NCBI RefSeq assembly: GCF_014839805.1
Contig: NC_051138.1
Span: 3,222,983-3,286,982, forward strand
Source of the DNA: Manduca sexta
Taxonomy: Eukaryota > Arthropoda > Insecta > Lepidoptera > Sphingidae
Length of the DNA: 64,000 bases
Reading direction: 5' to 3'
Shown: piece by piece, positions 15,390 through 30,030 of the stretch
How positions within the stretch are numbered: the first letter of the stretch is position 1
Layout: each line of letters begins with the position of its first letter
The notes under the pieces: generated by a model
The model's database searches: none
What the model saw: only the letters and a program-made list of their open reading frames with translations
What the model was told of the DNA's origin: nothing
Made by a program: the position numbers and the translations under genes

Positions 15390-18300
15390 ATGATGATGAT
15401 GTATATACCTACAAAAGTATTAAAGAGAACTTAAGGCACGTTAGCAATCGCTACCAGTCAATCATAATAAGATAAGGTGTCTGACATAAAAGTTTTACTG
15501 CACATTGTTTTTCAATTATATAATAACTATTAAGTCGTTAGGTTCAGTTTTTAAGAATTTGTTAGTCCAGTTTTAGCGTAACAAGTCTGTCACAGACCAC
15601 CCGGAGGATATAAACATAACAGAAAACGTTAAAACACGTACAGCTGTGTATACAACACAGAAATAAACTCCTGACATTTCCAACTTTTTTGATCGTCAGA
15701 CATGCCCGATAAATGGTAATGAAAATTGATGATGAAACTCGTGGTTTGACACTTCCAAAAACGATAAAAAAACGAAGTCACGCTCGCATAGCAACTTTTA
15801 TATTTACACGATGTAGTTCATATACTTCGTCGCATTCACGTAATATATCAAAATGGTGTGGAAAGACGAACCTCTGCGAAGCATTCATAGTGTATTTTCA
15901 TTTAGCGTGAGTCACGATCCACCGTCATTATGTTACATTAAAAGTGCATTTGTAAACAATATTTGATTTGAATAGTTTATCTTGATATGGATGGTAGACT
16001 GCATGGGCGCGGTTAGTTTATTGTTTACACACGGTAACATTGTAAAGGTGATTCAATAAACACAGAGCATGAAAAATTTTAGTATCAAAATTAAAAGGTG
16101 AAGGATGTTTTGTTTGTAATGGTTCACTGTAATGACCAACATTTGTATCATGCATGCGTTGTAGGAAGGAAACGCGGCTAGAAAGTAGAATCTCGGATAT
16201 TGGACAAAAAGACTACAAATGCTACCATGTTGATCCCCTATGACAGTTGTGAGTCGACACCACCGCCCCTTAGAATTTAGAAAAAAATATAATTCTAAAA
16301 GCAGATAGGTACAATTACTGCTATCGTAACATGGATTAGTGGACTACATTATCAGGCGAGCTTTATCTGTTATAGCGGTTCATAATATTTTCCTCTAAAC
16401 TAAAGTATCATCGATGATAGTTCAAAGAAAATTATTCGCAGAGAAAATTATTGTCATAATAATATTCGTGGCTCGAATCGACTCTCAGTTTGTGTAGTCT
16501 ATGAAAGTAAATCTACTGTTTATTGAAAGAACAGACATTATAGCGTTGAAGTATAATTTTCTATAGATTCCTAACGGATGCCTGGAGCGGTAAGTTTGCC
16601 ACCTGTCGTGTTGGTAATAAAATCATGACGGAAATTGCGCTCCGTATTGCTGTTCCCATAGTAAACATATCACACACCTATGTATACACATATTGTTAGT
16701 TGTATGTATTATGTAGTATTAAAACCAATTAGTTCTTAGAGATGATCGTCAGACTTACGGTCTATTGTCAAACTAATAATTAAATTATTAAACTTCTTCC
16801 CAACAATAGCAGGTATGCATGATATATTGGATTTACAGTTTACACTAATAACAATATATTTATAATAACGACAAAAGGTCTTAGCTGGCGATCCGATTCT
16901 AAAAATATTTTGATCTATACAAACTGTTCTTGAGTGCCATAGGTTACTTTATACGTGAATGGAGTTAACGCAAGCAAAGCCGTTGGCGAAAGCTAGTATT
17001 ATGTTGTTATGATCAAGATGTACATTAGAATGCATCAGGTCAAAACCATCACTCTCTTGCGGTGGAGTGCGTAAGCAATACCTTTTGCGGTTGCACGCAA
17101 ACGCCATCTCGGCTGAACGGAGACGCGGGAAAGTGTATCGCGGATGTTGGCAGTTTAAAATTTCATTCAGCTACATCGGCGAGACGACCAAATCGTCGGG
17201 TCGGTACGTGATCGGAACCGGGTCGTCGAAGCGCCGAAACCCAGTAGCTTTTGAACATCCGACACCCAATGTTTTGGGTCGGTGTCGATTCCAGGCGTTT
17301 TGTACGTGATTCGTTTCTACGTAAATTAGTTTAGGGTATTTTTTACAGTTTTAATGATCTGCTGCTGTACAGTATGTTTACACTATGGTATGAGTTATAT
17401 TATATCGGAAAACATAGACAATACCTCAGAAATAGTGCCAATACCCCCACAGTGGCTCATTCCTTGGCGTCGCGTTTTAACTCTAGACACATGCGAGATT
17501 TTTCAGGTAAGGTAATTTCTGGCAATCTACGAGACATGCTTCTTGTTGATATGATGATCTTGTTGACTTGTGGAAATGATGATAGTATATGGAACGCATC
17601 TTACTGACTAGTGATGGTAGTCACTTTGACGTGTTTATATTTAAATCATACTAATACACCCAAATTAACATTACCTTTAATTTTTTTTTCCTAATTCACT
17701 CATTAAAAAGTCACGCATGATTAACCACAATATAAATACAACTGATCTCAGTGGTGACACGAGGCAGATGGCAGCGGCTGAGAAGCACCAACTTAACATA
17801 ATATAAATAGCTCGAGGCGACGGAGCAACACCTGTATATTCCCATAAGCGAACACTATCGCGGGTTCGTTAACAACAACTTTATTACCATTATATTTTAT
17901 TGCAATGCAGTTTTATTATTCGATATGGAAGCGTATAAACTGGGGTAATGGCGCTTCTGGAGATTTGGTCACGTCTTAAGGAAATCATAGAAAACATAAT
18001 ATGTAAAAAGTCTTTCTTGCTTGCGGAAAAGCTAGGCCAATGTTAGGATAAAAATATTGTGACAATGTAGTCATAGATTGTACGAAACAATCTCCAGCAA
18101 GGCTTCTAAGATACAAAGAAACAAAGGATACGCGTGGAACAAAGATATCTGACATTAACTGCTTTCTACGGCACAATGACAAGTCCTTAACATCATAATA
18201 GCCTTCGAGAAAGTGTTATACGGTAGATAACATCTTGAACGTAGCTTTGACACAGTTGATGCCTTTGATGACAGTGGTTACAATCAAGATTAGCCTCCAG

Positions 18301-19094
18301 CTCTCTTTCCGTATAAAAAAGATAAACCATGACACCGAGGAGCACAACTCACAACAACAATATTATAGTAATGCACGCATAAATGAATATTATGACTAAG
18401 CGTTTAAGGAGTGTTTAGTATGACAACGAGTAACCGTAGAATGTCTGTGTGCTTCGAATTTAAATAGATTTTTATGCATCTATTTGATGTTGATGTACAG
18501 AACAGATGTGAAACACTAATGTATGTACCACTAAAACGTACCATCGAAATGGCATCACTACTTTTCATGACTCAAATGCGAACATTAATCTTATTTTGGT
18601 ACACGTAGATAAACTAACATTTCTCATACCATTAGTTTATCGTATAAAAATATTTCAATATTATAATTTGTTACTCTTCTATGTTCAAATAAAAGTTTAT
18701 ATTCAAGCTCGGATGACTCACAAAAATAACTGCATTAAAGACAAGACGGCAATAAATAACGTCAGAAAGCACACATTAATATGAATGAAGTAACTCGAAT
18801 AAGTAAAAATGTTTAGATTTGCAAATTATCTGATTAGATTTTGAGTTTGGTTAAGTGTGAATAATAATATTATAATCAAACTCTATTAAGAATATTCTAC
18901 TTTTTGCCAGTCATTATAATTTTTGATACTTTCACATTTTCTCCACGAACGATTTCATATTCGGAATCATTAGACATTCAAATGATAATTTCAGATTAAG
19001 TTGGAAAAGAAAAAAAATATATTTAATATTTTTTTAAAATCTAAAATAATAAAAATGTTTTGTGTTTTCGTCTTAAACTATGGAAGGATCCAAA

Positions 19095-19589
19095 CATTTA
19101 AATTAAACTATTTTACGAATTTTATCGCGGTTTTAATATTTTACTTTTCTCCCGACATTAGACAAGCCACAAATCCTTGCCAAAGAACACCGATTCCTGC
19201 CTAGGATGATCCGCGAGGCTATTGAAATTAAAAAACATCCTAATTTCAATAGGGAAGATGGTTGGAAGCTTGCCTAGGATCCAGTTCTACATTTAATTAA
19301 ATCGGAACCCAAAAGACCGGCTGCCAGACTTCAAGACACTGCGAGCTCATTCTGCGTAGACCGGACCACCAACAGCTAAAAAAATTTAAAAAGTTATATA
19401 TTTATAAAATGTAGGTAGATATTGTAACTCTGACTTTGCGGATGAACAACACCTCAGTCCCCCCGTGACCATGAAGGCTGCAAAGTCTTCGAAACGTCGG
19501 GAGGAAAGTAAAATATTAAAACCGCGATAAAATCCGTAAAATAGTTTAATTTAAATGTCTAACATTCGCGTAAACTTAAGAAATCATTA
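19095..19589 (+). mobile_element. Truncated Penelope-like retroelement with inverted terminal segment and 9-bp target duplication
   Basis: The element runs from an inverted arm (about 19095-19156) through the C-terminal coding remnant to the terminal repeat region (19380-19589). The last part carries GAAACGTCGGGAGG and ATTAAAACCGCGATAAAATC, and its reverse complement forms the left arm. Direct repeats GGATCCAAA flank it at 19086-19094 and 19590-19598. Penelope-like elements commonly have 5' truncation, an inverted piece of their terminal repeat at one end, and target duplications of variable length. Related copies are at 34264-34451 and about 35690-35905. Confidence 0.82.
19161..19379 (+). 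pseudogene. Penelope-like element: C-terminal endonuclease-side fragment
   Basis: Reading from 19161 gives a 72-codon fragment containing ILAKEHRFLPRMIREAIEI, KKHPNFNREDGWKLA, a TAG, then DPVLHLIKS, ending in TAA. The string REAIEI-K-NFNREDG is characteristic of the extreme C-terminus of Penelope-like retroelement proteins, after the GIY-YIG nuclease domain. The internal TAG and the lack of upstream reverse transcriptase show that it is a dead, 5'-truncated copy. It lies between the two inverted arms of the same element. Confidence 0.75.
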
Positions 19590-19599
19590 GGATCCAAAA

Positions 19600-22500
19600 A
19601 GTAAACTTGCATAGATCGAAGTTACAATTGCGGTGTGTAGTAGAAGACCTATCATTGAACGGTCTCGTGGGCCCACAATATCGTCAGTGTTTTGTTCGCA
19701 ACGTTTACAATATTGCAGATGAAATTAACAATACCTGTAAGCTTTAACACATTATTTAGATCGTTATTTTAATGATTATATTATAAAATTATAGCCCTAT
19801 GTTTAGAAGCAATTATCTGTCTAATTATACCGTTATCGTGAACCATTAATGGACATAATGGAATTCCTACTACCCATCTCGTTTGACGCACTGATGATTC
19901 CGATTTCCCAATCGATCACGTGCCCATTATTAATCGTATTGTAAATCAATACGAATGTACGTGAAATTGTTTTAAGTGTTAATGTCATGTGAAAGCGTTA
20001 TTGCGTGAATAGTGCACGGGCGCAGCGCGTCCGGTGAACATTACACGTGAAGGCTTGGTAGACGCCGAAATAGGATGAAAATAGTACTTCAATCATTAGA
20101 AATTAATTGCATTTAAATGATTTGCATAATATCACGTCGGTACTATCTTATGAAAAAGTTATAAAAAAGGTATCAGGTGCTTTAAATAAATTTTGATGTA
20201 ACATTAGAGACTGGTGACACAAAACACATTAAGTAGCCTTCATAGTTCATGTAAACTACCATCAAGAATGTAATGAATAAAATATTTTTTTTACTAAATA
20301 TATCAAGGCAATGGAATAAACAATCCTATGTCAGGATAAAAATATACAACGCTCAGTGCAATTTACACTTTCCATCATATTAATTACATTACGTAAAACT
20401 TCTCGGATCACGTTTGCGAAAACGTAAACCCCGAAATTGATTGAAATGTAAATGAGTTTGTTACTGTTAGATACGACTGATCGTGATTCGTAACTTTCGA
20501 ATAAAAAAAGTTTATAACACGCTTTTGTATTAATGGTCGCGATTGTACGATATAATGTGTTTATAGTCTCGATTTTAATTAAAATTACGCAAATAAATCG
20601 TTTCAATTTTGCATATTTGATAGAAACGAATGATCTATAACTAATTAGTTGCGAAACTCTTCGGATGTATCTAATAAAAATTAGATTGTAAGAGTTATTA
20701 CGTGCAAGCAAAATTCATGAGTCGGAAATAGCATTAAAAACAAGAGAAATATCGTATCGAAAACAAGATGTCGACTGGCGAAATTTTGCGAATATATAAA
20801 ATAGGTATGATAGTAAACATAAGCTAAAAATCAGATCCACACATTATTTGGGAAGACCTTGCAACTAGTAATGGGCGTCAATAGACTTATAATTTAGAAC
20901 CACCATGATAGTGAAGTTAATATTACAATATTAATAATCCAAAACAAGGATATAAATAGTGCAGGGCAGTAGTAAAGACGAATATTAAAAAAAAAAGGTA
21001 AAGATAATCTAGAGTACTAAACATATATGGCAGAAACACCAGATTCCATTAATAAGGTGTGGTATGTCAACCATTATAACGTTTAAAGTAACATAAACGA
21101 CAATAAAGTGCTTCGTTGGATTTACAGACATATCTATTGCAACATTAGTGTCGTTTTAAATTTCCATATTACACCTTTATTAACACCTATCTAATGTCAC
21201 AATGACACAACTTGTTATGTCATTACGAATGCGTTTAGCCCCGTATTGCACATAACAGCGAAATATTTATTAATAAGTTTTATTGATTTGAGAATACACA
21301 TTTTATAAGACGTTAAGGTGCAAGGTTATAAATATAATCCTGATATGTAAATTGCCTAGAGGACCAGGTGCAAAACAGGTGAAGATTATAGACAGACGAA
21401 ATTATCACACAAATTGAGTATTCAATAACATATTAACTATAACGTACAAATAGTAAAATCATGCTGAAAACATTAATATTGGTTTACAGTATAAATGGAC
21501 GTGCTCGACTGGAGTCCCATTTCGGGAGGCTAAAACAATTTTCTATCCCATCCGTTTCTTTCTTCTGGTGGCCCATCAGTGATTCTTTTAGAATTGATGG
21601 CTAGGCTAGGCGACCCATCAGCGCATGTCGGACTATATTACAAACATTTACGAAGTCTAAGAAGGTAATAGAAGTTAAAGGCAGAACAGTATGCACTCAT
21701 TACGCCATATTATCGCGTGGCATCGCTAACAGCGCGGTCGCACGCCGCTGAGAACAGGTGCCAACAAATGCACAACTTAGCTAATAAGGTGCAAGTGATG
21801 CAACGCACATGTGCCAACAGCTGGCCGTAACGGAACCAGTGGGACGTTCCTAGCGTCTGATTGATGGAGGCCTATTTTTTTAAAATAGTGCTTCCATCAG
21901 CTATAAATAAAGAAATTGCAGCGTTGGTGCTTGGGACAGTTCCATCTTAATAGCAAGATTGAAAAGATTGACTACCTTTGGCTAGCTTAATATGTCTAAT
22001 CAACATGATTTAATGATGATGAAATACTTGATCGGCACTGTCAGATCATAACTGTATTTATAAATATGAAATATCCATTCCTTGAGTTACTTAACGATAA
22101 TTATAACTAGCCATAACCTGTTAGACCTGAAGATATTGAGACACATCAAGCAGTTTAGCCCGAAATCCCCACCGATGAATATTTACCATAATATAGTCTT
22201 TAACATCTTTTTGAAAACTGTACATCTGCTACTTTAAACCACGTTCAAAGGCGCAAGTGAGTGATGGAACACACATGTACCGCATGAGTTGAACGGAATC
22301 AAAAATATTTCCTCACTTTCGTCGCTAAAAAAATTTGCATTAAGAATGTTCAACAAAAACTAGCCTGGTTTTGAAAATCGACCACTTGCGACGAGGCTTT
22401 TTGTTGCGGCCCGCTTTTGTTGCTATTTTTAACACAAGTCGTTGTGTAACATTGTATTCAAGTGGCCCGTCACACTTTAGTCAAGTTTTCATTAACATGA

Positions 22501-25500
22501 TTAAATCTAATAAATTGAATTTGGCTAGTGAAAGACATCAGTCATCACGATATTATTTGGAGAAATTTTATTATTGTTACTAACTAATTATATACAGAGA
22601 ATAAAAAAAATCGATACACTAGTACTTACATTGCTTTATCGTGAACATATTTTTATTTAGGACTCGTAAAAACTACATTGGGTTTCACAGTATTGCGTAT
22701 ACAACATAATAAAATAGTACTCATGGATAATCTAAAATCGAACGTCTCAAACTCGTGCACAAGAAGCACATTTATTTAGACAAGCAAGAATTTGATTACA
22801 CAATTCCTAATTTGAAGCAAAGTTAATCCACAAAGCTGTAAAATGAAGACGTAATCCCAAAACAAACACATTCGAGCGACATCAGTTGGGAAGTTTCTGA
22901 GAATTCTCGACCAAGCTAAATGTCTATAGCATTAAACGCATTGTTGTCGTAAAAATAGGAATCCAATTACGGGCATGATGCTGACAGAGAACAAGGGATA
23001 GATAAACGAGTAACGTTGATTGGGTGTAACAAGTCATTCGATGAAACAAGCGACCCGTACATCAATGTAACAAATGATCATGATATTTTTGGACGTATCG
23101 TCAAAATAGAAGATTTGCGTTATACGGATAACAAGCAAATAAGAAGCTATTGATGTTTGCTATCAAAAGGTGATCCGTAAATAATCAATACAATATTAAC
23201 TCTAATCGATGTTTGAGACATCGACAGAAATGTCTGTAAAAACGTTTAAATCAATAGTTCCGATATTCGTGTAGCCGGCAGTCCGCAGTCCGCACCGAGT
23301 CCGGCCTACACCGAGGTAATTGTCGCGCGGTCAGTAATCCTATCAAACGTCGCATTACTGCGGTGGACTGATGCGGGGTCGACGTACTGCCATTCATGCG
23401 CTGCTCATCATTGACACCGATCCCACAGTGGGTGACGTTGCCCAATCGAGACGCTTTTAGCATACGAAAATGTTTTCTGCATAGTTTTGTATGCATTTGG
23501 AACGAAAATATTTATTGGCTATTAATTAATTAATAAAACCAGCTGTATGTATTTATGTGCATTTTGTTAGTTTTTTAGAAGCTAAATTGGAAATCGGTAA
23601 AATAAAACGAAATACGGTATATGCCATAAATTCGTTATGAAGATGACATCACAAGAATAAGGTTGACGCTAAATAAACAGAAATCAATATCAAAACTACT
23701 GATACATGTGGAACAAAATAAGAAGCGTCATTTGGTACTCGCCCATTCTTTCACACAAAAGCTAATAAATTATTAAGCCGTCTCAAATCGTTATTTTCAA
23801 TGTTGACTAAAATAAAAAAAAAACAAACAACATAAACAGAACAAGCAAACCGTGTCGATTGAATAAGGGGAGTTTCATCAACTTGTACGTTCTTTATTTA
23901 GTCAGCGTTGATAATCTTCACAATAGAGCTGAATACTTTCGGCACCAAAACGGCCACCTAATGACGTATACGAGTTATACTAATGCTAGATACCGGTAAC
24001 TAAACGAATTCTGGAGCAAATTCAACGTATAACAATAAACTAATCAATGCGTGTGGGCCTCGTAAGGAAATCGACGCTGTTGGGAATTATGGAAATGGAT
24101 ACACTCAGCATGGGAATCCATGCCAGAAAGGCAAATTCGTGACAAGTTTTAGATTTGTATAACCGATTAATATAAGAAGTGGTTCTAGAGATGAGCACTT
24201 CTCATGGTGACTTTTGAGATCTTTTTCTCTATCCAGTTGTCTTCTTTCAAATTTCTAATTAATTTGAATATGTAGTAAACAGTAAAAATCTGAAATCTCA
24301 ATACTAATTCTTCACCTTATAAAAATATTAACATATAGAATTCTATTCAGCATTAATAAACAGTTTTATTTCACGTAGATTGTATACTTCCTGTTGATTC
24401 ATTAGCGTCAATTAATCTAGTATGTGAAAATGATCAGGTGATAACTCGATGTCAAGGTTCCATTGTAGGTAAAATCAGATTATGATCTAATAAACATGTG
24501 GTGTTCAAACTCAGTGCCAGGTTATTAGATTTCGTTTGTGCCAGATTCTAGTAAAACGTTAACCTAGATATCATCCAATTTCTGTCTAGAATTTACATGT
24601 TCGATACGACAGCTGGAACAATAATAGACGTTAATGTTGTTTCAGATACGGTTACGTATACATTTTGATCTATTTTTTTTTTTCAGGGTTTGTCAGCGCT
24701 ATAGATTTTTTTAAATAACAATAACTCTGAAATTTATCAGGAGGTGCAATATCGGACAAAGGTAATTCAAACTAAAATGTATTTTATATGTTCTAGCGCT
24801 TGGACTATTACTGCAATACTTGCCTCTTCCGTTCAAACATAGAAATGTCAGTTGTAACTGATCGTGTTAAGAGTCAAGTGATAAAGTACCAGCTTACGCA
24901 ACCACAAATCCTTTACTGCCGCAGGCGTCACAAGGGACTGTTAACATGCCAATTCCTATGTTGTTAGAAAGTTCGACACTGTTGTTTAACATCGCGTAAG
25001 GCAACGCACGCAATTTCCTCGTCTCTACCAAAACACAGAGGTTACCCTCAAATTGTATACCCGATTGTGATCTTTTTGGCCTGCAGCCAGAATTGTTAAA
25101 AGTTTTAATGACATTCGTATTATTGGAATTTTGGATGTGCAACGTTACTGTTTACGGATAGAGTTATCATGTTTATAGAAGGTAGATGCTATGATTTGCT
25201 TTGGATTTCTTAACATTATGAGTAATGAAGAAGTGAGCTTCTACGTAACTCTTTCATAATTCATGCTAGAAGCAACATTAAAATGTTGAGATAATCTCAC
25301 TTTATATCATTGTTTTTACAGCCCTACTTTGTACATTAAGAGTATCTCTATTTATATGATTTTGATAACGTAATATTGTTATCACACTAAGAAATGTATC
25401 CCTTAAGTAGAGAACTCAATTAAGGTGGCCATATTTATTTAAGTTTATCACAGTTAAAGGTAAGCGCACATTGAGTGGCCTCAGTCAATTCCATGATGCT

Positions 25501-28500
25501 TATCGTGCGTGTTGCCTAATGCCTATGATGATTTTTATTTTAAAGTCAGCTGAATGAAAAACAAAAAAGTTTGAAACGTAATAACACATACAAAATAAAC
25601 GCTCAGTGCAAATAAAGATCATATTCCAGAAAACAATGATATATTACAATTTAACAATGACCCTAATAATTCCTATGCGTCTGAAAGCCACGTCCCTCAC
25701 GATTGCCTTCTTGCGAGCCTCTGTATACACGTTGTGACGTCAGCCGCCCCCGGGTCGCTCGCGTTATAAATAAAGACACGTGCTCCTTCCAGGCGGTATG
25801 ACATAGTCTGATAATAGTGTCTTGCACGGTTCACTGTGTTTACTATAATACGCACACGTGTCGCGGACAATTTGTTAATAATACCGCCGCATGGCATTAG
25901 AATGGTAAAACTGCGCTTGGATCGACATTCCGTGTGAATGATGCTTCATTAGTCATACTGTTTATTACGTTTTATAACATTTACAAGCAAACATTATTAG
26001 AAGTAAAGTATCCTTCTGCATTTTTGAAATAATGAAAACGATATTTCTGGACTACGGCAGCGAATATTGTACAAATACCCCTAGACAGGAAACAAAACTA
26101 ATGGAAAACAAAGGAGCGTAAGGTGCGGCAGTTAATTTTTTAGTTCACCCCACGAGTTGTGCCGTGTTAGAACAACCAATTAATTAAACAGAACTATAAA
26201 AGCGGAGGTAGGGGAACCTTAATGTTTAACGAAGAAACACAATGACATCGGTGCTACATTATTTGAGTGCATTGACAATATTTACAAAACGCTATACAAA
26301 TAACAGCTAACTCTAACCTGTCGAATGGCCTTATCAAGAGTGTTATTTACACAAACTCTCTAATTCTTTCTTCTCACAAATGCATGAATGAGATCACCGA
26401 GTCACACTCTGAACGGCAGTTGTAATAACAACTATTATTTAGGCGTGTGGGTTCGCGTAATGACTTCTTTACGATCGTAAGTTAGCCAACCCTAACAATT
26501 CCCAGGACAGCTAAACTTAGTTACGGCTACAATTAGCCCCGTTGGGAATGTCCTGTGCGTTGCCAACACGGACGTGGAGACAATGCGGGCATAGGGTCAC
26601 AGAACAGCGCCGTATGGGCATTCTACACACGCTCGCGGAGCCACCACGACATTTTACGGCCCACGTAATCACTTTTATTATTAGTATGGCACTTATTGAT
26701 GTTTAATGTTACGAACTGTTGATACTCGAGTGCTTTTATGCTGGTCGTATCCTTTTGATGTGGTTTTTATTTGGCCGCGGCCCCCCTTTGTGGTAGTATC
26801 GATGATTGAGACGACATAAAAACTTATGTGTTCATATCACTAATATTACGATATGCATATTTTATAGATCAAAAACCAAACTAGATAACGTAATTAAATA
26901 AGATGTTACCAAATTTTCTTTAAAACTGTACCGTGTATAAAATATGAACAAACATAATTTATATCTGTTTTAAAATTACTTATGACGCGGTGTGAAGGTA
27001 ACAAGTAAATTAAAATGTAATTTAAACGAAAACGACTTGAACAATTAGCCGAACCTCCTTTAAAATATGACTCATGTACCGATAAAGAATTTGAAATTAT
27101 ATCATACAGTCATAGTTTGTCCACAAACTTCAAGATTCCGAGACACAAAACAATTGCGTGGGAAGACGGTGTTGTAGAAAGTGGGCATCGACTTTTTTGG
27201 ACGTTCACGCGTGTACACTTTCGTAAAGCGCACGATGGGTGTGGCGGTTGTAAAATTATGGTAATCTTGACATTGTATATTATATTGAGGCTAGAAATCA
27301 TTTGTGAAATTATGAATTTTATTTAAGTGTTAGTTAAGCTGATGATATCGAAATTTACAAGTTGTTTATAAAAGCCTTCACTATCAAAATGGACGCTTGT
27401 CCCTGCTCCCATAATGAACACAATTTAAGATATCAACACAATATTATTGCAACTGATACGGCAATCCGTACGGATGTTGCGTACGCCTCAAAAACCAATA
27501 TCGCAATGGCATTGAAAAACATAAATGCTCTTTGCCTATTTTACATTTAAAAAAAAAATCTGTTCGGCTTCATCTGATTGTTTATGCAGTGTCTTCGCAA
27601 TACACGTAAACCGAGTTAGTTATGTCGACATTGTACAGGTTTAGTCTATTCATTGGCACACTATCACGTTTATCAGTTAAGCCATTAATATAATTTAGTG
27701 GATCCAAACACAGGAACATCTGAACATCCACACATCCGTGCACATTTCCGCGTTACCATTAAGGTTATTCAACTGACGTTAAAATAAATAGCCGCTAAAT
27801 AATTTCACTAAAGCAATTATTACGCAAATAAATTTTAATTCTATTGTTTATGAGCAATTATGTAACATCGACTTCTTTAGTATTCTTGAAATAAGTATTC
27901 TTATTTTAAGATGCCACAACTACAATCTAGGTTACAATATTGTTTGGCCTGAATTGGAACATGCAACATGTTCAATGTCATTATTTAATAGAAATGTATT
28001 ATATTAGAACTTTGCAAATTTATGGTGTCAAAAATTGTCTATGCGCAAATGTTTTGTACTTGAATTTATGCACTAAGCTATATACACTTTGTTTTTAATA
28101 GCAAATGCCTATTGAGCACAATTCACAATGTACTTGAGCTTAGAAAATCTAAGGGCAAGCGGTGAACTGGTGGCGGATAGGGCTTCCCGCGCACGACACT
28201 ACAAACAAGATTACGACATACGAAAGAACCGCGACGACTGCGCGCGGTTTTAGTTGTATATGTATGCTAATGTATACTCATTAATCTGGATTATTTCAAT
28301 TAAAATTTACATTTTTATTGTGCGTTATGTAAGGTAGATGATAGCTTATTGTAATAGTACCTACTACTCTAAAAATGACTGCGTTTATAGGTGGGCATTC
28401 AGTTTAATAAAAACACAATTATTATCTCCTTACAATGCTATAAATTTACATATTTAAATACTATAAGGGCACAATATAATATCTTTGAATTATCTGTAGT

Positions 28501-29400
28501 CGTTTTGCTATAAATTGATAAGTAGGGCAAAGGAAGTAAATATCTACAGCCACGTTTACTTCATTTACTGTCAAAATTATTGCAAACATCAAACTAATAA
28601 CAATATTACATTATTTATAACTCAATTTATAGTCAATAAACAATACGATACCTATAAAACAAACGTAGGGCGTGGGATGCGAATTATTACAAGGTCTTCA
28701 AGGTGTCTAACAAATTGTAATTGCTATTATACCTCTCATTAGACGCACGAAATAAAGCATTTTGAGACGCTTCAAAATTTAGGCGAACGATCTCGTCTCA
28801 AAATATAATATTATAGTTACATGTATAAATTAATTACTATAATATTTCAATCACCCATTTACAGGGTAATTTTATACTTCAATAGTGTAGCTCCGGATTT
28901 TATTTCCACCTAATCAAAACCTACGTTTTACGAGTCTAGAATTAGAGTTTATATTGATCGAATTGAATAGTGATCAGAAACATGAGTTCGGCAACTCTGG
29001 ATGCGCCTCTGCCTACCCTTTTGTATGTTATATAAAAGCATAAGATTTGTATTTTATATATTCATATTTCTATGCTATCCAATGCCGGTCACACCTCGCC
29101 ATATAACAATATCTCCAACACAAAAGTGTGTTCATGGCTGCACCTCGGAACGGCACGGCGTAGTAGCCGCTAGTCAAGGATCGTGGTTAGATAATGCACT
29201 CATCAACCCAGCGTCTCATGACTAACGCATGACGTCCACGTCGGTGTTGTTACGGTCATGTTCGTGGCGAGAATGTCTTCATGTGTAATATATCGTGTAT
29301 GTGTTTTTCTATTGTTCCATGGTGTTTGTATAACATTTCACCAATATCGAGTTACAAACCGCGACTGATGTTCTTTGTATTGCTGCAGCTACGTAATCTA
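19600..29400. other. Gene-free AT-rich stretch
   Basis: No coding exon was recognised. The longest minus-strand frame (20331-20711, 126 codons) is rich in Ile, Asn and Tyr, as expected from AT-rich random sequence. GC-richer patches at 21700-21880, 23260-23470, 25690-25890 and 26400-26670 have no product I can name. Words such as GCAAGTGA-TG-AACGCACATGT recur near 21790 and 22250, suggesting fragments of one dispersed repeat. Confidence 0.6.
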
Positions 29401-29469
29401 CATATTTATTTATATTTGATGTAAAGGTATACTTTTTTTTCTCCATGATTTTACTGTATTATATGTGTG

Positions 29470-30030
29470 TCGTTGAAGAGTTGGTGTTGTGAGCGTGTAA
29501 TTTGTTGAGGGAGGTTGGTCTTCGCGGTGGTGCATGACCCCCCCTGACAGCTAATAGTATAGGCTTAAGGGGGATCTTACGGACGCAGGTAGACTTTTCA
29601 GGTATCAGCGGCGAGCGGTCCATATAACCCGATACCTGCCAGCTGCCCTTTTGTTATTTATATCTAATTATTCTTAGATGGATTTGCAGACCGCATTAAC
29701 ACATATTAGCTCATATATGTTGTATCGGGTTCCGTTTCGGAAAATTTAACTTTTCGCCACTGTTAGGTATACCTTTACAAGTGGTTTTACTGGGGTAGGA
29801 TATATAGGATATATTTAATATCCGCCCGGATAGCGACCACTGTACAGGTGTTAAAACCCTCCATAGTGGCCCACGTAAGTGTGTCGCGTTCTGGGATTAA
29901 TCGATGTATATCCGGTTCCAACAGGCCGGCATAATTGTGTCGACTGCCGAGGGGTAATCGTTAGTCCACATTCTATTGGACCCCACTATACTTACCATCA
30001 GATGCAGAGGGGAAATACTACCGTGTACGT
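29470..30030 (+). repeat. LINE 3'-end-like repeat
   Basis: The block is more GC-rich than its surroundings. It ends with GGCCGGCATAATTGTGTCGA, GCCGAGGGGTAATCGTTAGT, TATTGGACCCCACTATACTT and ACCATCAGATGCAG, wording typical of 3' untranslated ends of lepidopteran non-LTR retrotransposons. Bases 29637-29763 align with 63070-63191 (shared GATTTGCAG-CCGCAT and TGTTGTATC-GGTT). No reverse transcriptase frame remains. Confidence 0.55.

Noticed and set aside
20331..20711. 126-codon open frame on the minus strand
   Set aside because: Composition (Ile, Asn, Tyr and Lys rich) is what AT-rich non-coding DNA gives; no motif.
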